From: Dipylidium caninum
Taxonomy: Eukaryota; Platyhelminthes; Cestoda; Cyclophyllidea; Dipylidiidae
Length of the DNA: 64,000 nt
Assembly: GCA_017562135.1 (NCBI GenBank)
Contig: QEYB01001088.1
Location: 61,427 to 125,426 of the forward strand
Reading direction: 5' to 3'
The translations under genes and the position numbers were made by a program. Under the pieces are notes generated by a model, which was given only the letters and a program-made list of their open reading frames with translations, ran no database searches and was not told the origin of the DNA. Each line of letters begins with the position of its first letter. Position 1 is the first letter of the stretch. Below, piece by piece: positions 1 to 14,207 of the stretch.

Positions 1-1956
1 CTCACTATCATCGACACGGGAATCGGTATGACTAAAGCCGACCTGGTGAACAATCTGGGTACTATTGCACGTTCAGGCACGAAGGCCTTCATGGAAGCGC
101 TCAATGCCGGTGCGGACATCTCGATGATTGGTCAGTTCGGTGTGGGGTTCTACTCAGCCTACTTGGTTGCCGATAAAGTTCAGGTCATATCGAAGAATAA
201 CGATGATGAGCAGTATCTTTGGGAGTCTTCGGCTGGAGGGTCTTTTACTATTCGTCCGTGCACCGAAGACCCTCTCGGTCGTGGAACAAAAGTGATATTG
301 CACGTCAAAGAAGATCAATCCGAGTATCTCGAAGAGCGGCGCATCAAGGAGGTGATCAAGAAACATTCGCAATTTATTAGCTATCCAATCAAGCTCTTCG
401 TTGAAAAAGAAAGAACGAAGGAGGTCCCAGACGATGAGGAGGAGGAGGAGGAGACCAAAGAGGACGGCGAGAAACCGGATGGTGAAAAACCCGAGGTAGA
501 AGATTTGGATGAAGATGAGTCGGAAGATGAAGGTGGCGAAGGTAGCGCTGAAAAGGGGGAGAAAAAGAAAAAGAAGAAGAAGAAGCAAATTAAGGAGAAA
601 TATATCGACGAGGAGGAGCTTAACAAGACGAAACCTTTGTGGACTAGGAATGCGGAAGACATTAGCCAGGAGGAATACGGCGAGTTCTACAAGTCGCTGA
701 GTAATGATTGGGAGGATCATCTCGCCGTCAAGCACTTTTCGATTGAGGGTCAGTTGGAGTTTCGGGCACTCCTCTTCGTTCCCAGGCGTGCTCCTTTCGA
801 TCTGTTTGAAAATAGGAAAAAGCGAAACAATATCAAATTGTACGTGAGACGCGTGTTTATAATGGATAATTGCGAGGAGTTGATCCCCGAATACCTCAAT
901 TTCATCAGGGGAGTCGTGGATTCCGAGGACTTGCCCCTAAACATAAGTCGTGAGATGTTGCAGCAGAACAAGATTTTGAAAGTCATACGTAAGAATTTGG
1001 TTAAGAAATGCATGGAGCTGTTTGATGAATTGGCCGAAGATACCGAGACATATAAGAAATTTTATGAACAGTTCTCGAAGAACATCAAGCTAGGTATCCA
1101 CGAGGACAGCACGAATCGCAAAAAGCTGGCTGAGTTGTTGCGTTATTACTCTTCCCAAAGCGGTGATGAAATGACCAGCTTGAAGGACTACGTGTCTCGT
1201 ATGAAAGAAAATCAGAAAGATATATATTACATCACGGGTGAGAGCAAAGAAAGTCTCGCTAACTCGGCTTTCATCGAGGTGCTTAAAAAGCGTGGCTTGG
1301 AGGTGCTTTACATGGTAGATCCTATTGACGAGTACGCCGTTACTCAATTGAGAGAGTATGATGGCAAAAAGTTGGTTTGCGTGACAAAGGAGGGCCTAGA
1401 ATTACCGGAGGATGAGGAGGAAAAGAAGCGCTTCGAGGAGTTGAAGGCCTCTTTCGAGCCAACATGCAAGAAGATTAAAGACATCTTGGGGAACAAAGTT
1501 GAGAAGGTTACCGTTTCCAATCGACTTATAACCTCTCCTTGCTGCATTGTCACCTCTACTTTTGGGTGGTCCGCCAATATGGAGCGAATTATGAAGGCAC
1601 AGGCTCTTCGCGACTCGAGCACGATGGGCTACATGTCGGCCAAGAAACATTTAGAAATTAACCCTGACCATAAAATTATGATCCGCTTGAAGGAGATGCT
1701 GTCCGCCGACGGAGAACCAAACAAGATCTGCAAGGACTTGATAAATATGCTTTTCAGCACGGCGCTCTTGGCGTCTGGATTCACGCTGGAGGATCCGAAA
1801 GCCCATGCGAATAAGATTCATGAGCTGATCAGTATGTGTCTTGAAATTCCCGAAGATGAGACGGTGAAGGAGGAGGAGAAGGCAGCCGCGGGGACTGAGG
1901 CCGCAGCACCTGTGGAGGCCGGTGATGATGGCGCTGCGATGGAAGAAGTAGATTAA
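1..1956 (+). CDS. hsp90: cytosolic Hsp90, 5' part outside window
   Basis: Partial molecular chaperone Hsp90. The frame is open from base 1, where bases 1-27 encode LTIIDTGIG, the ATP-binding Asp loop; the first ~75-90 residues and any upstream intron lie outside the window. The ATP-lid region [17 protein letters not shown] follows. A long acidic then lysine-rich charged linker spans about bases 425-600. The middle domain keeps the catalytic loop NISREMLQQ, with the Arg codon at 949-951 (equivalent to yeast Hsp82 Arg380). The C-terminal dimerisation domain is complete and the protein ends MEEVD, the docking tail for TPR co-chaperones, at stop codon 1954-1956. About 651 codons are visible without a frameshift. 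This is a canonical, probably active cytosolic Hsp90 and the best-preserved gene of the left arm. Its mirror copy is at the right edge of the window. Confidence 0.97.
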   Translation, partial: LTIIDTGIGMTKADLVNNLGTIARSGTKAFMEALNAGADISMIGQFGVGFYSAYLVADKVQVISKNNDDEQYLWESSAGGSFTIRPCTEDPLGRGTKVILHVKEDQSEYLEERRIKEVIKKHSQFISYPIKLFVEKERTKEVPDDEEEEEETKEDGEKPDGEKPEVEDLDEDESEDEGGEGSAEKGEKKKKKKKKQIKEKYIDEEELNKTKPLWTRNAEDISQEEYGEFYKSLSNDWEDHLAVKHFSIEGQLEFRALLFVPRRAPFDLFENRKKRNNIKLYVRRVFIMDNCEELIPEYLNFIRGVVDSEDLPLNISREMLQQNKILKVIRKNLVKKCMELFDELAEDTETYKKFYEQFSKNIKLGIHEDSTNRKKLAELLRYYSSQSGDEMTSLKDYVSRMKENQKDIYYITGESKESLANSAFIEVLKKRGLEVLYMVDPIDEYAVTQLREYDGKKLVCVTKEGLELPEDEEEKKRFEELKASFEPTCKKIKDILGNKVEKVTVSNRLITSPCCIVTSTFGWSANMERIMKAQALRDSSTMGYMSAKKHLEINPDHKIMIRLKEMLSADGEPNKICKDLINMLFSTALLASGFTLEDPKAHANKIHELISMCLEIPEDETVKEEEKAAAGTEAAAPVEAGDDGAAMEEVD

Positions 1957-3740
1957 GAAAAGATTTCCATTTGTTGTGTGTATATGTAAGATACGTGAAT
2001 ACATTCGTTCGTTATGTGCTGTGTCTCTCGATGCGATGTGGTTGACGTCTTGGGTGCGTACGCAGCCGGCTCGTATGGTCAGGTTCTGGCGTCTGGGGCC
2101 CATGGTCTCACACAAGACGCTGGAAGTAGCTTCGGGTGCGTCGCCAATCCGTTGATGTTGTCGCGCAACACGTCGAGTTTCGGTGAGTGGGAAGTGGCCA
2201 TTGAGCTCGTCGCCACCCAGGTGCGCCCCTTGCAGTGGGTTACTTTGTTGGTTAGGTCACGTGTAGTGGCTTGTTTTCTTGATTACCCTCCGGTGCGTCA
2301 GACACTGCTCTCGATCCGGATTGCATTTCTGCTGTCGACGCAGACCGTTCGACTCTATGTGTTTAGACCGGGGGGGGGAGCAAGTAAGTCGTTAAACGCC
2401 GGGAAGTGAGGACTATCGTGGATCACGAATTGTCTGTTGATCGCTAATGCCTACGTGGGTCCCGTCGAGCTGGCCATGTCAAAGTGGGTTGGCAGCGTTT
2501 CCCTTAATCACCTTGCCCGTTGCTGTGTTTGTATGGCAGCGAGGTGAGAGGAGTTGAAGCCACGGCGATGCACGGTTGGCCTCTACCCGCCAACCTCGAG
2601 CGGGGATGGCGGACGCTGTGGCATTGGACAGTGAAGGGTAAAAAGTGACGTAGGCCCTTAGGAGAGGTAAAGCGACTTTGAGTGCACTGGCTGTGTTGGT
2701 GAGGCAAGATGGTAGTCTGGACGTGAGGTGCTTCAGTCCGAGGGACGCGCTGGTGTCGGTGTCTTTGGCGATCGGCCGTTCGCTCATACTGAGAGCCTGC
2801 ATGCCTCCTTTGGCAGGTATATCTGAGCTCCGTCATTTAGACCGGCATGTGGTGGAGACGAGAGGAAGCATGGCGGGACGGGACGGGACGGGACGGGACG
2901 AGCCGAGTAAAGCGCATTTTGCGCAACTGCTCTGTGTGGGAACGGAGTTTTGAGCAATTGGGAGCATAAATTCCTCGAGAAAGCTGGCTTTGTGTGGAGT
3001 TTGTGAGTGTCAGGCAAAATCGTGGTTGAGGGTGAAAGCGGTGCCTTCCGGTCTTGCAGTGGTATGCTTGGAGCGGCTGATGGTGGTGTGTGTCGGGTGA
3101 TCGAGGGCTGGTGTGGACGCGTGCACTCTTCTAGCGGGCAGTTTGAGCAGCGTCTTTTCAGCGTGGAGCGTTGGCAGACGCGTGGGCAGAGGAAATTCTC
3201 GAAGGTTGCGCGTTGCGCGTTACGCGTAAGCATGGAGAGCTGAAAGCTCGTGCGTCACCACACTTCGCCTTTGCGCAATTCGCAGGGTTTCCGGCATTCA
3301 CCGTCGCGTCGCGCAGTTAATTTAAGGCCAGAGGCACTGTTTTTTTTTCATTTACCTAAATTTGCAAGGCGCACAGTTTGGGATTTTTGCGGGAAATTTT
3401 GAGCATTCGTTAGGTTGATTTTGGATCCTTTCTTAAACTAGCTTTACCTTGATTTTCGGAACATCGTCCCATTGAAATCGCTGTATGAATAAATTTTCTA
3501 TTGTCAATCTTTGCTTGATTACATTTATGATTTGGAATAGGTTAAACACCTAAATTTTTAGGCAATAAGGAACAACTGGGTGCGATCTTTGGCATACCAG
3601 TTCTTAGGCAGAGCGCAATTTGTTAATATCCGCCCAGGCCCTAGATAGGAAGTTAGAAAGAGTTTGTGTAAGAAAATGGGGTTAAAGCAAAAGTTGTTGG
3701 AGGAGTGAACGACCGAGCAATCTTACATCACCAATGGTGT
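1957..3740. other. Hsp90 3' flank / intergenic, mirrored at right edge
   Basis: No convincing gene. The stretch is present in inverted form near 61,900-63,760, with indels and substitutions, so it belongs to the inverted chaperone arm. It holds a G9 run near 2370-2378 and a short CGGGA array. From about 3330 it becomes AT-richer. Open frames here are short and differ between the two arms, so I treat them as chance. Confidence 0.6.
2873..2900. repeat. CGGGA pentanucleotide microsatellite
   Basis: Five to six tandem CGGGA units. The mirrored site near 62,780-62,810 carries the same motif on the other strand but with interruptions. Confidence 0.85.
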
Positions 3741-3821
3741 CGCTTCAGCAGCACAGCAAGGAAATGGATTTTGGGTAAGTGTCTTTTTCGGCTTCATGAG
3801 GTTGGAACAGGCATTGAGTGC

Positions 3822-3829
3822 TTTTATAC
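3822..3829 (-). promoter_or_regulatory. TATA-like box pointing away from Hsp70-1
   Basis: On the minus strand this reads GTATAAAA. The same box lies at the same relative place upstream of all four Hsp70 genes (3822, 10492, 55117, 61774), facing away from Hsp70 about 1.2 kb from its start. It could drive a divergent transcript. No conserved reading frame follows it, so a noncoding RNA, a lost gene or chance conservation by duplication are all possible. Confidence 0.4.
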
Positions 3830-4903
3830 GTTGGGCTTTCGTATGCCCGTTGCGTGAGTCGGTTATTCCACGACCAGAGCGAATGCCTCGTGCTAGTGCC
3901 TCGGTGAAGCCACGGTGAGGTTACAAAACGACTGGCGGCGTGATGCGGTGTGCGACTTGAGCCCGGCTGGTTGCGGCCTTGCGAGCGCGTGCATGCACGA
4001 CAAGCACGCGTGGATGCTGCCAACGCGTGATACACCACGAGCACGAAGTCGACACGACGGAGTCGGGCCAAATCGCACTTCGCCGTCTGTCCCTCAACAC
4101 GTATCTCACGTCATTTCAGTCGTCGTCTTCACTGGCACATGCACAGCGCGACTCTGCCAAGACCAGGCTCGGCTGTTGTTCGTGCAAAACGGACCGACGC
4201 AAAAGCTAGGCGACCGTGGAGGGTGCACACATGAGAACGCCTGCAGAGATGTAGGTTGCATCACGAACAGGCAGCGTTGAACAATGATTTGCGTTTAACA
4301 TGCTCAAATAGGAGACGCTGCTGACTGAGATAATATCAGACCCATACCTGACCATTGCAACAAACGAGGCACTAGCCAGAGGTGAGGTGACGAGACTTAT
4401 TTCGCGCTGCACTAAATTATGCTGGTTTGCCGATGTAACTAGTACGTTTTCTGACAATGCACTGCATAATCCATCACCGGACCGTGTAAAGTCCTCCGGC
4501 ATATAGACAGCCCTTTTAACGGGTGCCTTACACCTAATAGGTGGACCGCGGCTCCACGTGTAGACCGCGGACAGAATGTGGCCTTCATGGGGTGCATATT
4601 CCGTCGATAAATGTAGAAAAGCAAACTGTTAACTCCACCTACAATCGGGGCTGAAGAAGTATGGGCGTCAGCAGAAGGCAGTAATGGTGGTGGTAGTGTA
4701 GTAGTGGATGTGCGAAATGTGGTTGAGGATTAACAGTAGGGCGGACTTTCCCGAGGCAGGGAAATGGCGCCTCGAGAGGGAGCGTTCATCGTATTCGGTG
4801 CTGTGTGGCGTGGCGTGGCGTGGCGTGCGTGTTGTTTAACCGCGCCCAGACGGTGGGCCAATTGGGAGGCAGAATGGTTAAATGGAGGTCGCTGATTGGG
4901 TGC

Positions 4904-4968
4904 GAACATTCTAGGCTTGCGCGCACCAGCGAAACATTCTAGAATGTGCCGGGTGAGGTCAATATAAG
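4904..4968 (+). promoter_or_regulatory. Hsp70-1 heat-shock promoter (two HSEs and TATA)
   Basis: An upstream heat-shock element reads GAA-CA-TTC-TA-GG (4904-4915). A second has the palindromic core TTCTAGAA (4937-4944) with near-match units on both sides. TATAAG follows at 4963-4968, 55-60 bp before the ATG. Inverted CCAAT motifs lie just upstream. This is the classical arrangement for HSF1-driven genes. Confidence 0.9.
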
Positions 4969-5022
4969 CGGCATGTTGAGGCGGCGAGGCCAGTCGTGTG
5001 TGCTCGTGATCGTGGTGACGCA

Positions 5023-6981
<1,959 letters not shown>

Positions 6982-7069
6982 TGTAATCATGCAATGCATT
7001 TCATGCGTAGATGTGTTTGTGTGTACCTACTTTTGCCGTTCACTATTAGTGCGGGTTTCTGGTTTGTGG

Positions 7070-7075
7070 AATAAA
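7070..7075 (+). terminator. Hsp70-1 poly(A) signal AATAAA
   Basis: AATAAA lies about 90 bp after the stop codon and is conserved at the same place after all four Hsp70 copies. Confidence 0.8.
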
Positions 7076-7439
7076 AGTGTGCGTTTTGCATGTGATTCCG
7101 ATTTTGTTTCGTAACACGTGTGGGAGGTTTGTTGTTTGTGCCTTTTTACTTCGTTTGTTGCAAGTGGGATATGTCCATTACGATGTCCCTTGTGTGTCTC
7201 GTGGCGTGTGGGTATTGGTGGCGGGGTGGCTGTGTGCTTTGTGTTGGTGTTGATTTGCGACGAGGTCTGTCTATTAGGATCTCGTGGGTGGCGACGGCGG
7301 TCGCTGCTTTTGGTCGCCGTTAGACGGGGCGCGCTGTATGGTTCTCCGACCAGTTTAGTGGATCGATATGGCGACTCAGATCGACCAATTCCTGTCTGCT
7401 TAACGGTGGTCCTGTTATTTGATTGGTGTGACCAGTGTT

Positions 7440-7453
7440 TTCTGGAAATTTTC
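7440..7453 (+). promoter_or_regulatory. heat-shock-like element upstream of Hsp90-like-1
   Basis: TTC-TG-GAA followed by an imperfect TTC unit, about 45-57 bp before the start codon. The right-arm copy has the equivalent element at 58,121-58,135. The match is imperfect, and so close to the ATG it may lie within the 5' UTR. Confidence 0.45.
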
Positions 7454-7496
7454 CGTATCGATTCTCTACGGTAAGCGTCCATTTTTCGGTGGCTCG

Positions 7497-9655
7497 ATGT
7501 CTGACAGGTAGCCAACGATGATGATGAGCAGACGATAGAGATATTCCCTTTCCAGGCGGATGCTTGTCAACTGCTGGACCTTATGATCAATGCGTTTTAT
7601 TCGAGGAAAGATATTTTCTTTAGAGAGCTGCTGGCGAATGCTTCCGATGCTTTGATAGGGCACGCTAATGCGGGTTGTGTGAGTTCGACGGCAAAAGAAA
7701 CAGACCCGGAATTGTATATCAAGGTGATTAACATATTGTTGGTAGATGACCGCCTACGACCTTTTCAATGTGATAACCTTTCATTTGTCGGTTTTTCGCA
7801 CAGATTATTCCCAACGAAGCCGCTGGGACTCTTACAGTATCATCGATACGGGCATTGGGATGACAAAGGCAGAATTAGTCAAGAATTTGGGCACGATAGC
7901 CTATTCGGGTACTAAGGCGTTCATGGCCACATTAAGTGATGATGCTGGCATGGCCATGATCGGCTCTTTGGGTGTGGGTTTCTACTCGATCTATCTTGTT
8001 GCGGACAGGGTTCAAGTTGTCTCTAAGAATGATAGCGATGATCAGTATGTATGGGAGTCTTCAGCTGGTGGCTCTTTCACAATCCGTCCAGGCAATGAAG
8101 AGTCGTTGGTTCGTGGCACCAAAGTGGTACTACACATCAAGGAAGAGGAATCGGAATTTCTTAGTACCATATGTGGTTAAGGAGGCTGTGTGTAAGTACT
8201 CCAAGTTCGTCAACTATCCGATCAAGTTGTACCCCGGCGATGAATTCATCTGGACTGTCATCAACTACGAGGAGTGGAAAAACTTCAGACCCTGTTCCTG
8301 ATTCGGTTACGTTTGAATATACGGCAACCACTGTGGATGCGTGATCCTGCATGTATCAGTCGTGAGGAATACGCTAATTTCTATATTTGGATGAGTCGTG
8401 ATTTTGATGAACATTTGGCAGTGAAGCATTTCTCGGTTAAGGGCGAGGTGAACTTTCGGGCATTATTATTTGTTCCAAGACATCCTTTTCTCTCGATTAT
8501 TTCGCCAAAAATGGACGTCCTCACAACATCAGGCTTTATGCAAAAAGGGTATTCGTGACGGACAAATGCGAGAACTTAGTTCCTGAACTACCTAAATTTC
8601 ATCTTCGGCATTGTGGACTCGGAAGACCTAACTTTTGAATGCTAATCTCGGTGCATTGCATCAGAGGAGTATTATACAGGCAATTCGGAAGCACTTGGTG
8701 ACGAAGTGCATCGAGTTGATGGAAGAGATGGCAGAGGATTCGTCAATCTACAATATTTTCTATAGTAATTTCGTACGAAATGTCAAACTTGCCGTCTATG
8801 AAGATCGTGCAAAGCGGCATCGGTGCGCTAATCTGTTACGCTACTTCTCTTCGAAGAGTGGTGAGGAGATGATCAGTTTAAGTAATTACGTTTGTCGAAT
8901 GAAGGAGGGTCAACAAAACATATACTGTGTCATTGGTGAGAGCATGGAGAGCGTTGTGCACTCTGTTTTCATCGAAGCATTAAAGGAACGTGATCTTGAG
9001 GTGCTCTATATGGCGGACGCCATGGACGAATACGTGGTGAATGAATTAGGCGAGTATTCTGGCAAGAGATTGGTGTCCGTATCCAGATTGGATCTCGAAA
9101 TACCACAAAGATAAGACTGAGAAGGAAGATTTCGAAAAAAAAGTGGCTGACTTTGACTCAACTTGCAGGAAAATGAAGGAGATTTTAGGCGATAAAGTTG
9201 AAGAAGTGCTTGTCTCCAGTAGATTAACCACGTCACCTTGTTGCATTGTCACATCTAACGTCGGTTGGTCCGCCAATATGCAGCGCATCGTATCAGCGCA
9301 AGCACTCCGAAATCCGCACTCAATTTTCTAACAATTGCGCAAAGAAGTACTTGGAGATCAACCAAATAATACGATAATAACTAATCTCAAAATGATGCTG
9401 TCTAATGACAGAAAACCGAACAAGATACCCAGAGACATTCTTACCATTCTCTACACAACGCGGCTTTGCTCGATTCGGCTTACCCTTGACGAAACCGAGG
9501 GACCACACGAATTGGTTCACTCATTAATTAAGACTTATTTCTCTGTACCAGAATGTGTAACCGAGAAGGACGAAGAAGAGAGGGTGGACGCCGAATCTGA
9601 GGTCGCTCTAACCGTGCAAGCTGGTGGAGAGGGTACTTTGGATGAATTTGACTAA
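7497..9655 (+). CDS. divergent Hsp90-like protein, copy 1 (frameshifted)
   Basis: Left-arm copy of the divergent Hsp90 described in full at 55,931-58,079. The start MSD at 7497 is followed at once by a one-base loss. Further single-base indels occur throughout, for example near 8167, 8280, 8495, 8565, 8590, 8637, 9113, 9330 and 9462. The intron at 7724-7803 keeps GT-AG ends. True substitutions also separate it from copy 2: Leu instead of His at the catalytic-Arg position (codon 8647-8649), and DLEVLY versus DFEVLY. So the two are diverged copies and not one sequence assembled twice. Like copy 2 it lacks the charged linker and ends TLDEFD instead of MEEVD. It is a pseudogene or a gene with unpolished sequence. 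Confidence 0.85.
7724..7803 (+). other. spliceosomal intron of Hsp90-like-1
   Basis: Begins GTGATTAACA after the codons for LYIK and ends GCACAG before ATTATTCCC (IIP). Removing it restores the Hsp90 family sequence LYIK-IIPNEA. It is 80 nt and phase 0. The right-arm copy has the same intron at 79 nt. Confidence 0.9.
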
Positions 9656-11570
9656 GCATCTTTAATGGGTTATTTTAGGTTTTTATCTATGTAAAGGTAA
9701 AAATCTAAGCTCCATTAAACCCATTCTTACTTTTTTGGTTATGAAACTTACTGAGCTACGGGTCAACGTGTGTCAGTTTGCACTAGGGTCAATTTCCCCA
9801 CTTTTGCTCGCCTTGAAGAGGAGTCACAGGGATAGCTGAGAAATCTTGGTAATTGAGCTGTTCATCTATGTGTAACACTGAAAGTGAGATTAGTGGATAA
9901 GATTTTGAAGTTGGACAGAAATAGGGGTTATTAATCCTTTTCGCCCTCGTATAAAAGTTATTTAAAGCAACTGAGAACATTTGGCATGTAAATTTTCCAC
10001 AGTACGAGGAGAAAACACATGAGCCATACCGGTTTAAAAGGTCGCAATGCTATACATCAACTGTGTTTAAAGTATAAATTATGGTTCTTCAATAATAGTG
10101 GAGTGGGTCGCTTGACTGATGGTGGAACACCGAAAACAGGATTTTACGTGCAACCAATTGAATTTTTGCTCAATTACTGATTGGGCCAAGTCGAGTTCCT
10201 TAAACGCAGCGCTAGTCGCCATTGCCCTCCCCAAGTGGAGACAGAATGCCAAGGTCCGGCGAAGCCTACAAATAGTGAAGAGCCTATGTCCAAGGTACTA
10301 CAAGATGGGCTCGTGTATGTGGACCTAATTGTGACATCAATTGGCGCAAAGTAAAAGTTGTTGGAGGAGTGAACGACCCGAGCAATCTTACATCACCAAT
10401 GGTGTCGCTTCAGCAGCATATGCAAGGAAATGGATTTTGGGTAAGTGTCTTTTCTTTCGGGCTTCATGAGGTTGGAACAGGCATTGAGTGCTTTTATACG
10501 TTGGGCTTTCGTATGCCCCTTGCGTGAGTCGGTTTATTCCACGACCTGAGCTGAACAGCCCCGTGCCTCGTGACTAGTGCCTGGTGAAGCCACGGTGAGG
10601 TTACAAAAGAACGACTAGGCGGCGTGATGCGGTGCTGCGACTTGAGCCCGCTGGTTGCGGCCTTGCGAGCGTGTTGCATGCACGACAAGCACGCGTGGAT
10701 GCTCCCAAACGCGTGGCACGCCACGAGCACGAAGTCGACACGACGGAAGTCGGGCCCAAATCGCACTTCCGTCTGTCCCTCAACACGTATCTCACGTCAT
10801 TTCAGTCGTCGTCTTCACTGGCACATGTACAGCGCGATCTTGGCCGAGACAGGCTCGGCTGTTGTTCGTGTAAAACGGACCGACGCAAAAGCTGGCACCG
10901 TGGAGGGTGCACACATAGAAACGCCTGCAAGAGATGTAGGTCGCATCACGACAGGCACGCGTTGAACAATGATTTGCGTTTCATGCTCAAACGGATGGAC
11001 GCTGCTGACTGAGATAAATATCAGACCCTACTGCTGACCATTGCAACAAACGAGGCACCAGCCAGAGGTGAGGTGACGAGACTTATTTCGCGCTGCACTA
11101 AAATTATGCTGGTTTGCCGATGTAACTAGTACGTTTTCTGACAATGCACTGCATCAATCAATCAATCACCGGACCGTGTAGAGTCCTCAATATAGACAGC
11201 CCTTTTAACGGGTGCCTTACACCTAATAGGTGGACCGCGGCTCCACGTGTAGACCGCGGACGGAATGTGGCCTTCAGGGGTGCATATTCCGTCGAATGGA
11301 TGTAGAAAAGCAAACTGTAACTCCACCTACAGTCGAGACCAGAAGGAGTAGGGCGGTCAGCAGAAGGCAGTAATGGTGGTGGTAGTTTAGTGGATGTGGA
11401 AAATGTGTGTTGAGGATTAACAGTAGGCCGAACTTTCCCGAGGCAGGGAAATCGCCTCGAGAAGGAGCGTTCATCCTATTGGTGCTGTGGCGTGGCGTGG
11501 CGTGGCGTGCGTATTGTTTAACGCGCCCAGACGGTGGGCCAATTGGGAGGCAGGAATGTTAACTCGAGGT
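9656..11570. other. intergenic: Hsp90-like 3' flank and Hsp70-2 upstream region
   Basis: No gene supported. ATTAAA at 9714-9719 may be the poly(A) signal of Hsp90-like-1. The first half is AT-rich. From about 10,340 the sequence is a direct repeat of the Hsp70-1 upstream region (3690-5020), so Hsp70 was duplicated with about 1.3 kb of 5' flank. The whole stretch is mirrored at 53,946-55,930. It contains the outward TATA-like box (10,492-10,499) and a GTAAGT donor-like site near 10,440, seen before all four Hsp70 genes. Confidence 0.6.
10492..10499 (-). promoter_or_regulatory. TATA-like box pointing away from Hsp70-2
   Basis: GTATAAAA on the minus strand, in the same place as in the other three Hsp70 upstream regions. 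No conserved reading frame follows. Confidence 0.4.
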
Positions 11571-11584
11571 CGCTGATTGGGTGC

Positions 11585-11651
11585 GAACATTCTAGGCTTG
11601 TGCGCGCACCAGCGAAACATTCTAGAATGTGCCGGCTGAGGTCAATATAAG
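11585..11651 (+). promoter_or_regulatory. Hsp70-2 heat-shock promoter
   Basis: Same design as Hsp70-1: HSE GAACATTCTAGG at 11,585-11,596, palindromic HSE core TTCTAGAA at 11,620-11,627, and TATAAG at 11,646-11,651. The ATG follows at 11,707. Confidence 0.9.
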
Positions 11652-11706
11652 CGGCATGTTGAGCGGCGAGGCCAGTCGTGGTTGTGCTCGTGATCGTGGT
11701 GACGCA

Positions 11707-13658
<1,952 letters not shown>

Positions 13659-13744
13659 TGTAATCATGCATGCATTTCATGCGTAGATGTGTTTGTGTGT
13701 ACCTACTTTTGCCGTTCACTATTAGTGCGGTTTCTGGGTTGTGG

Positions 13745-13750
13745 AATAAA
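13745..13750 (+). terminator. Hsp70-2 poly(A) signal AATAAA
   Basis: Conserved AATAAA after the Hsp70-2 stop codon. Sequence similarity with the other Hsp70 3' flanks ends about 50 bp further on. Confidence 0.8.
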
Positions 13751-13849
13751 AGTGTGCGGTTTGCATGTGGATTCCGTTTTCGTGCAACGCGCCCGGGAGT
13801 ACCGCGATGCCTCTGCATCCGCTCAAACGCTGAGTGCGCTTCCTTCATC

Positions 13850-14207
13850 ATGTCTCCTAGCGGGTGGCGGTTGCCCCTCTCCTGCCACGCCTCTCTTTCA
13901 TCCAACGCGAGGGTGAGGCCTTGTAGGTGTTGTGTACATGACTAGGTGATCTGGTGGAAAGGTCCTTTCATGGCAGTCGGTGTATTCGTCGATGAGAGCT
14001 GCAGGTGAGTGTGTGTCTCTTCACCGTAAGGGTCCATTTCCTGAATGCTGAGGGGTTCGCCTATCTGATTGGAAGGCGTTTCACCTTATCACGACAACCT
14101 TGCAGCGTGAGCAATCGTGAGGTCGAAAGCTGGCCGAAATCAACCTTCCAGTGGTGAAAACAATGCAATGCCACTGAGGTCGATTCGTCTTCGTATGGCT
14201 CATTCGT
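13850..14207 (+). other. orphan copy of the C-gene 3' flank
   Basis: This stretch matches the downstream flank of C1 (from about 31,230) and C2 (down from about 41,220), but no C gene precedes it. The Hsp70-2 3' flank runs into it instead. I read it as a rearrangement junction where the chaperone arm was joined to the Cys-rich gene cluster, with loss of a C gene. Confidence 0.6.

Noticed and set aside
4490..4640. tRNA or other structured RNA in the Hsp70 upstream repeat
   Set aside because: Short GC-rich inverted segments are present, but there is no clear A/B box pair or cloverleaf.
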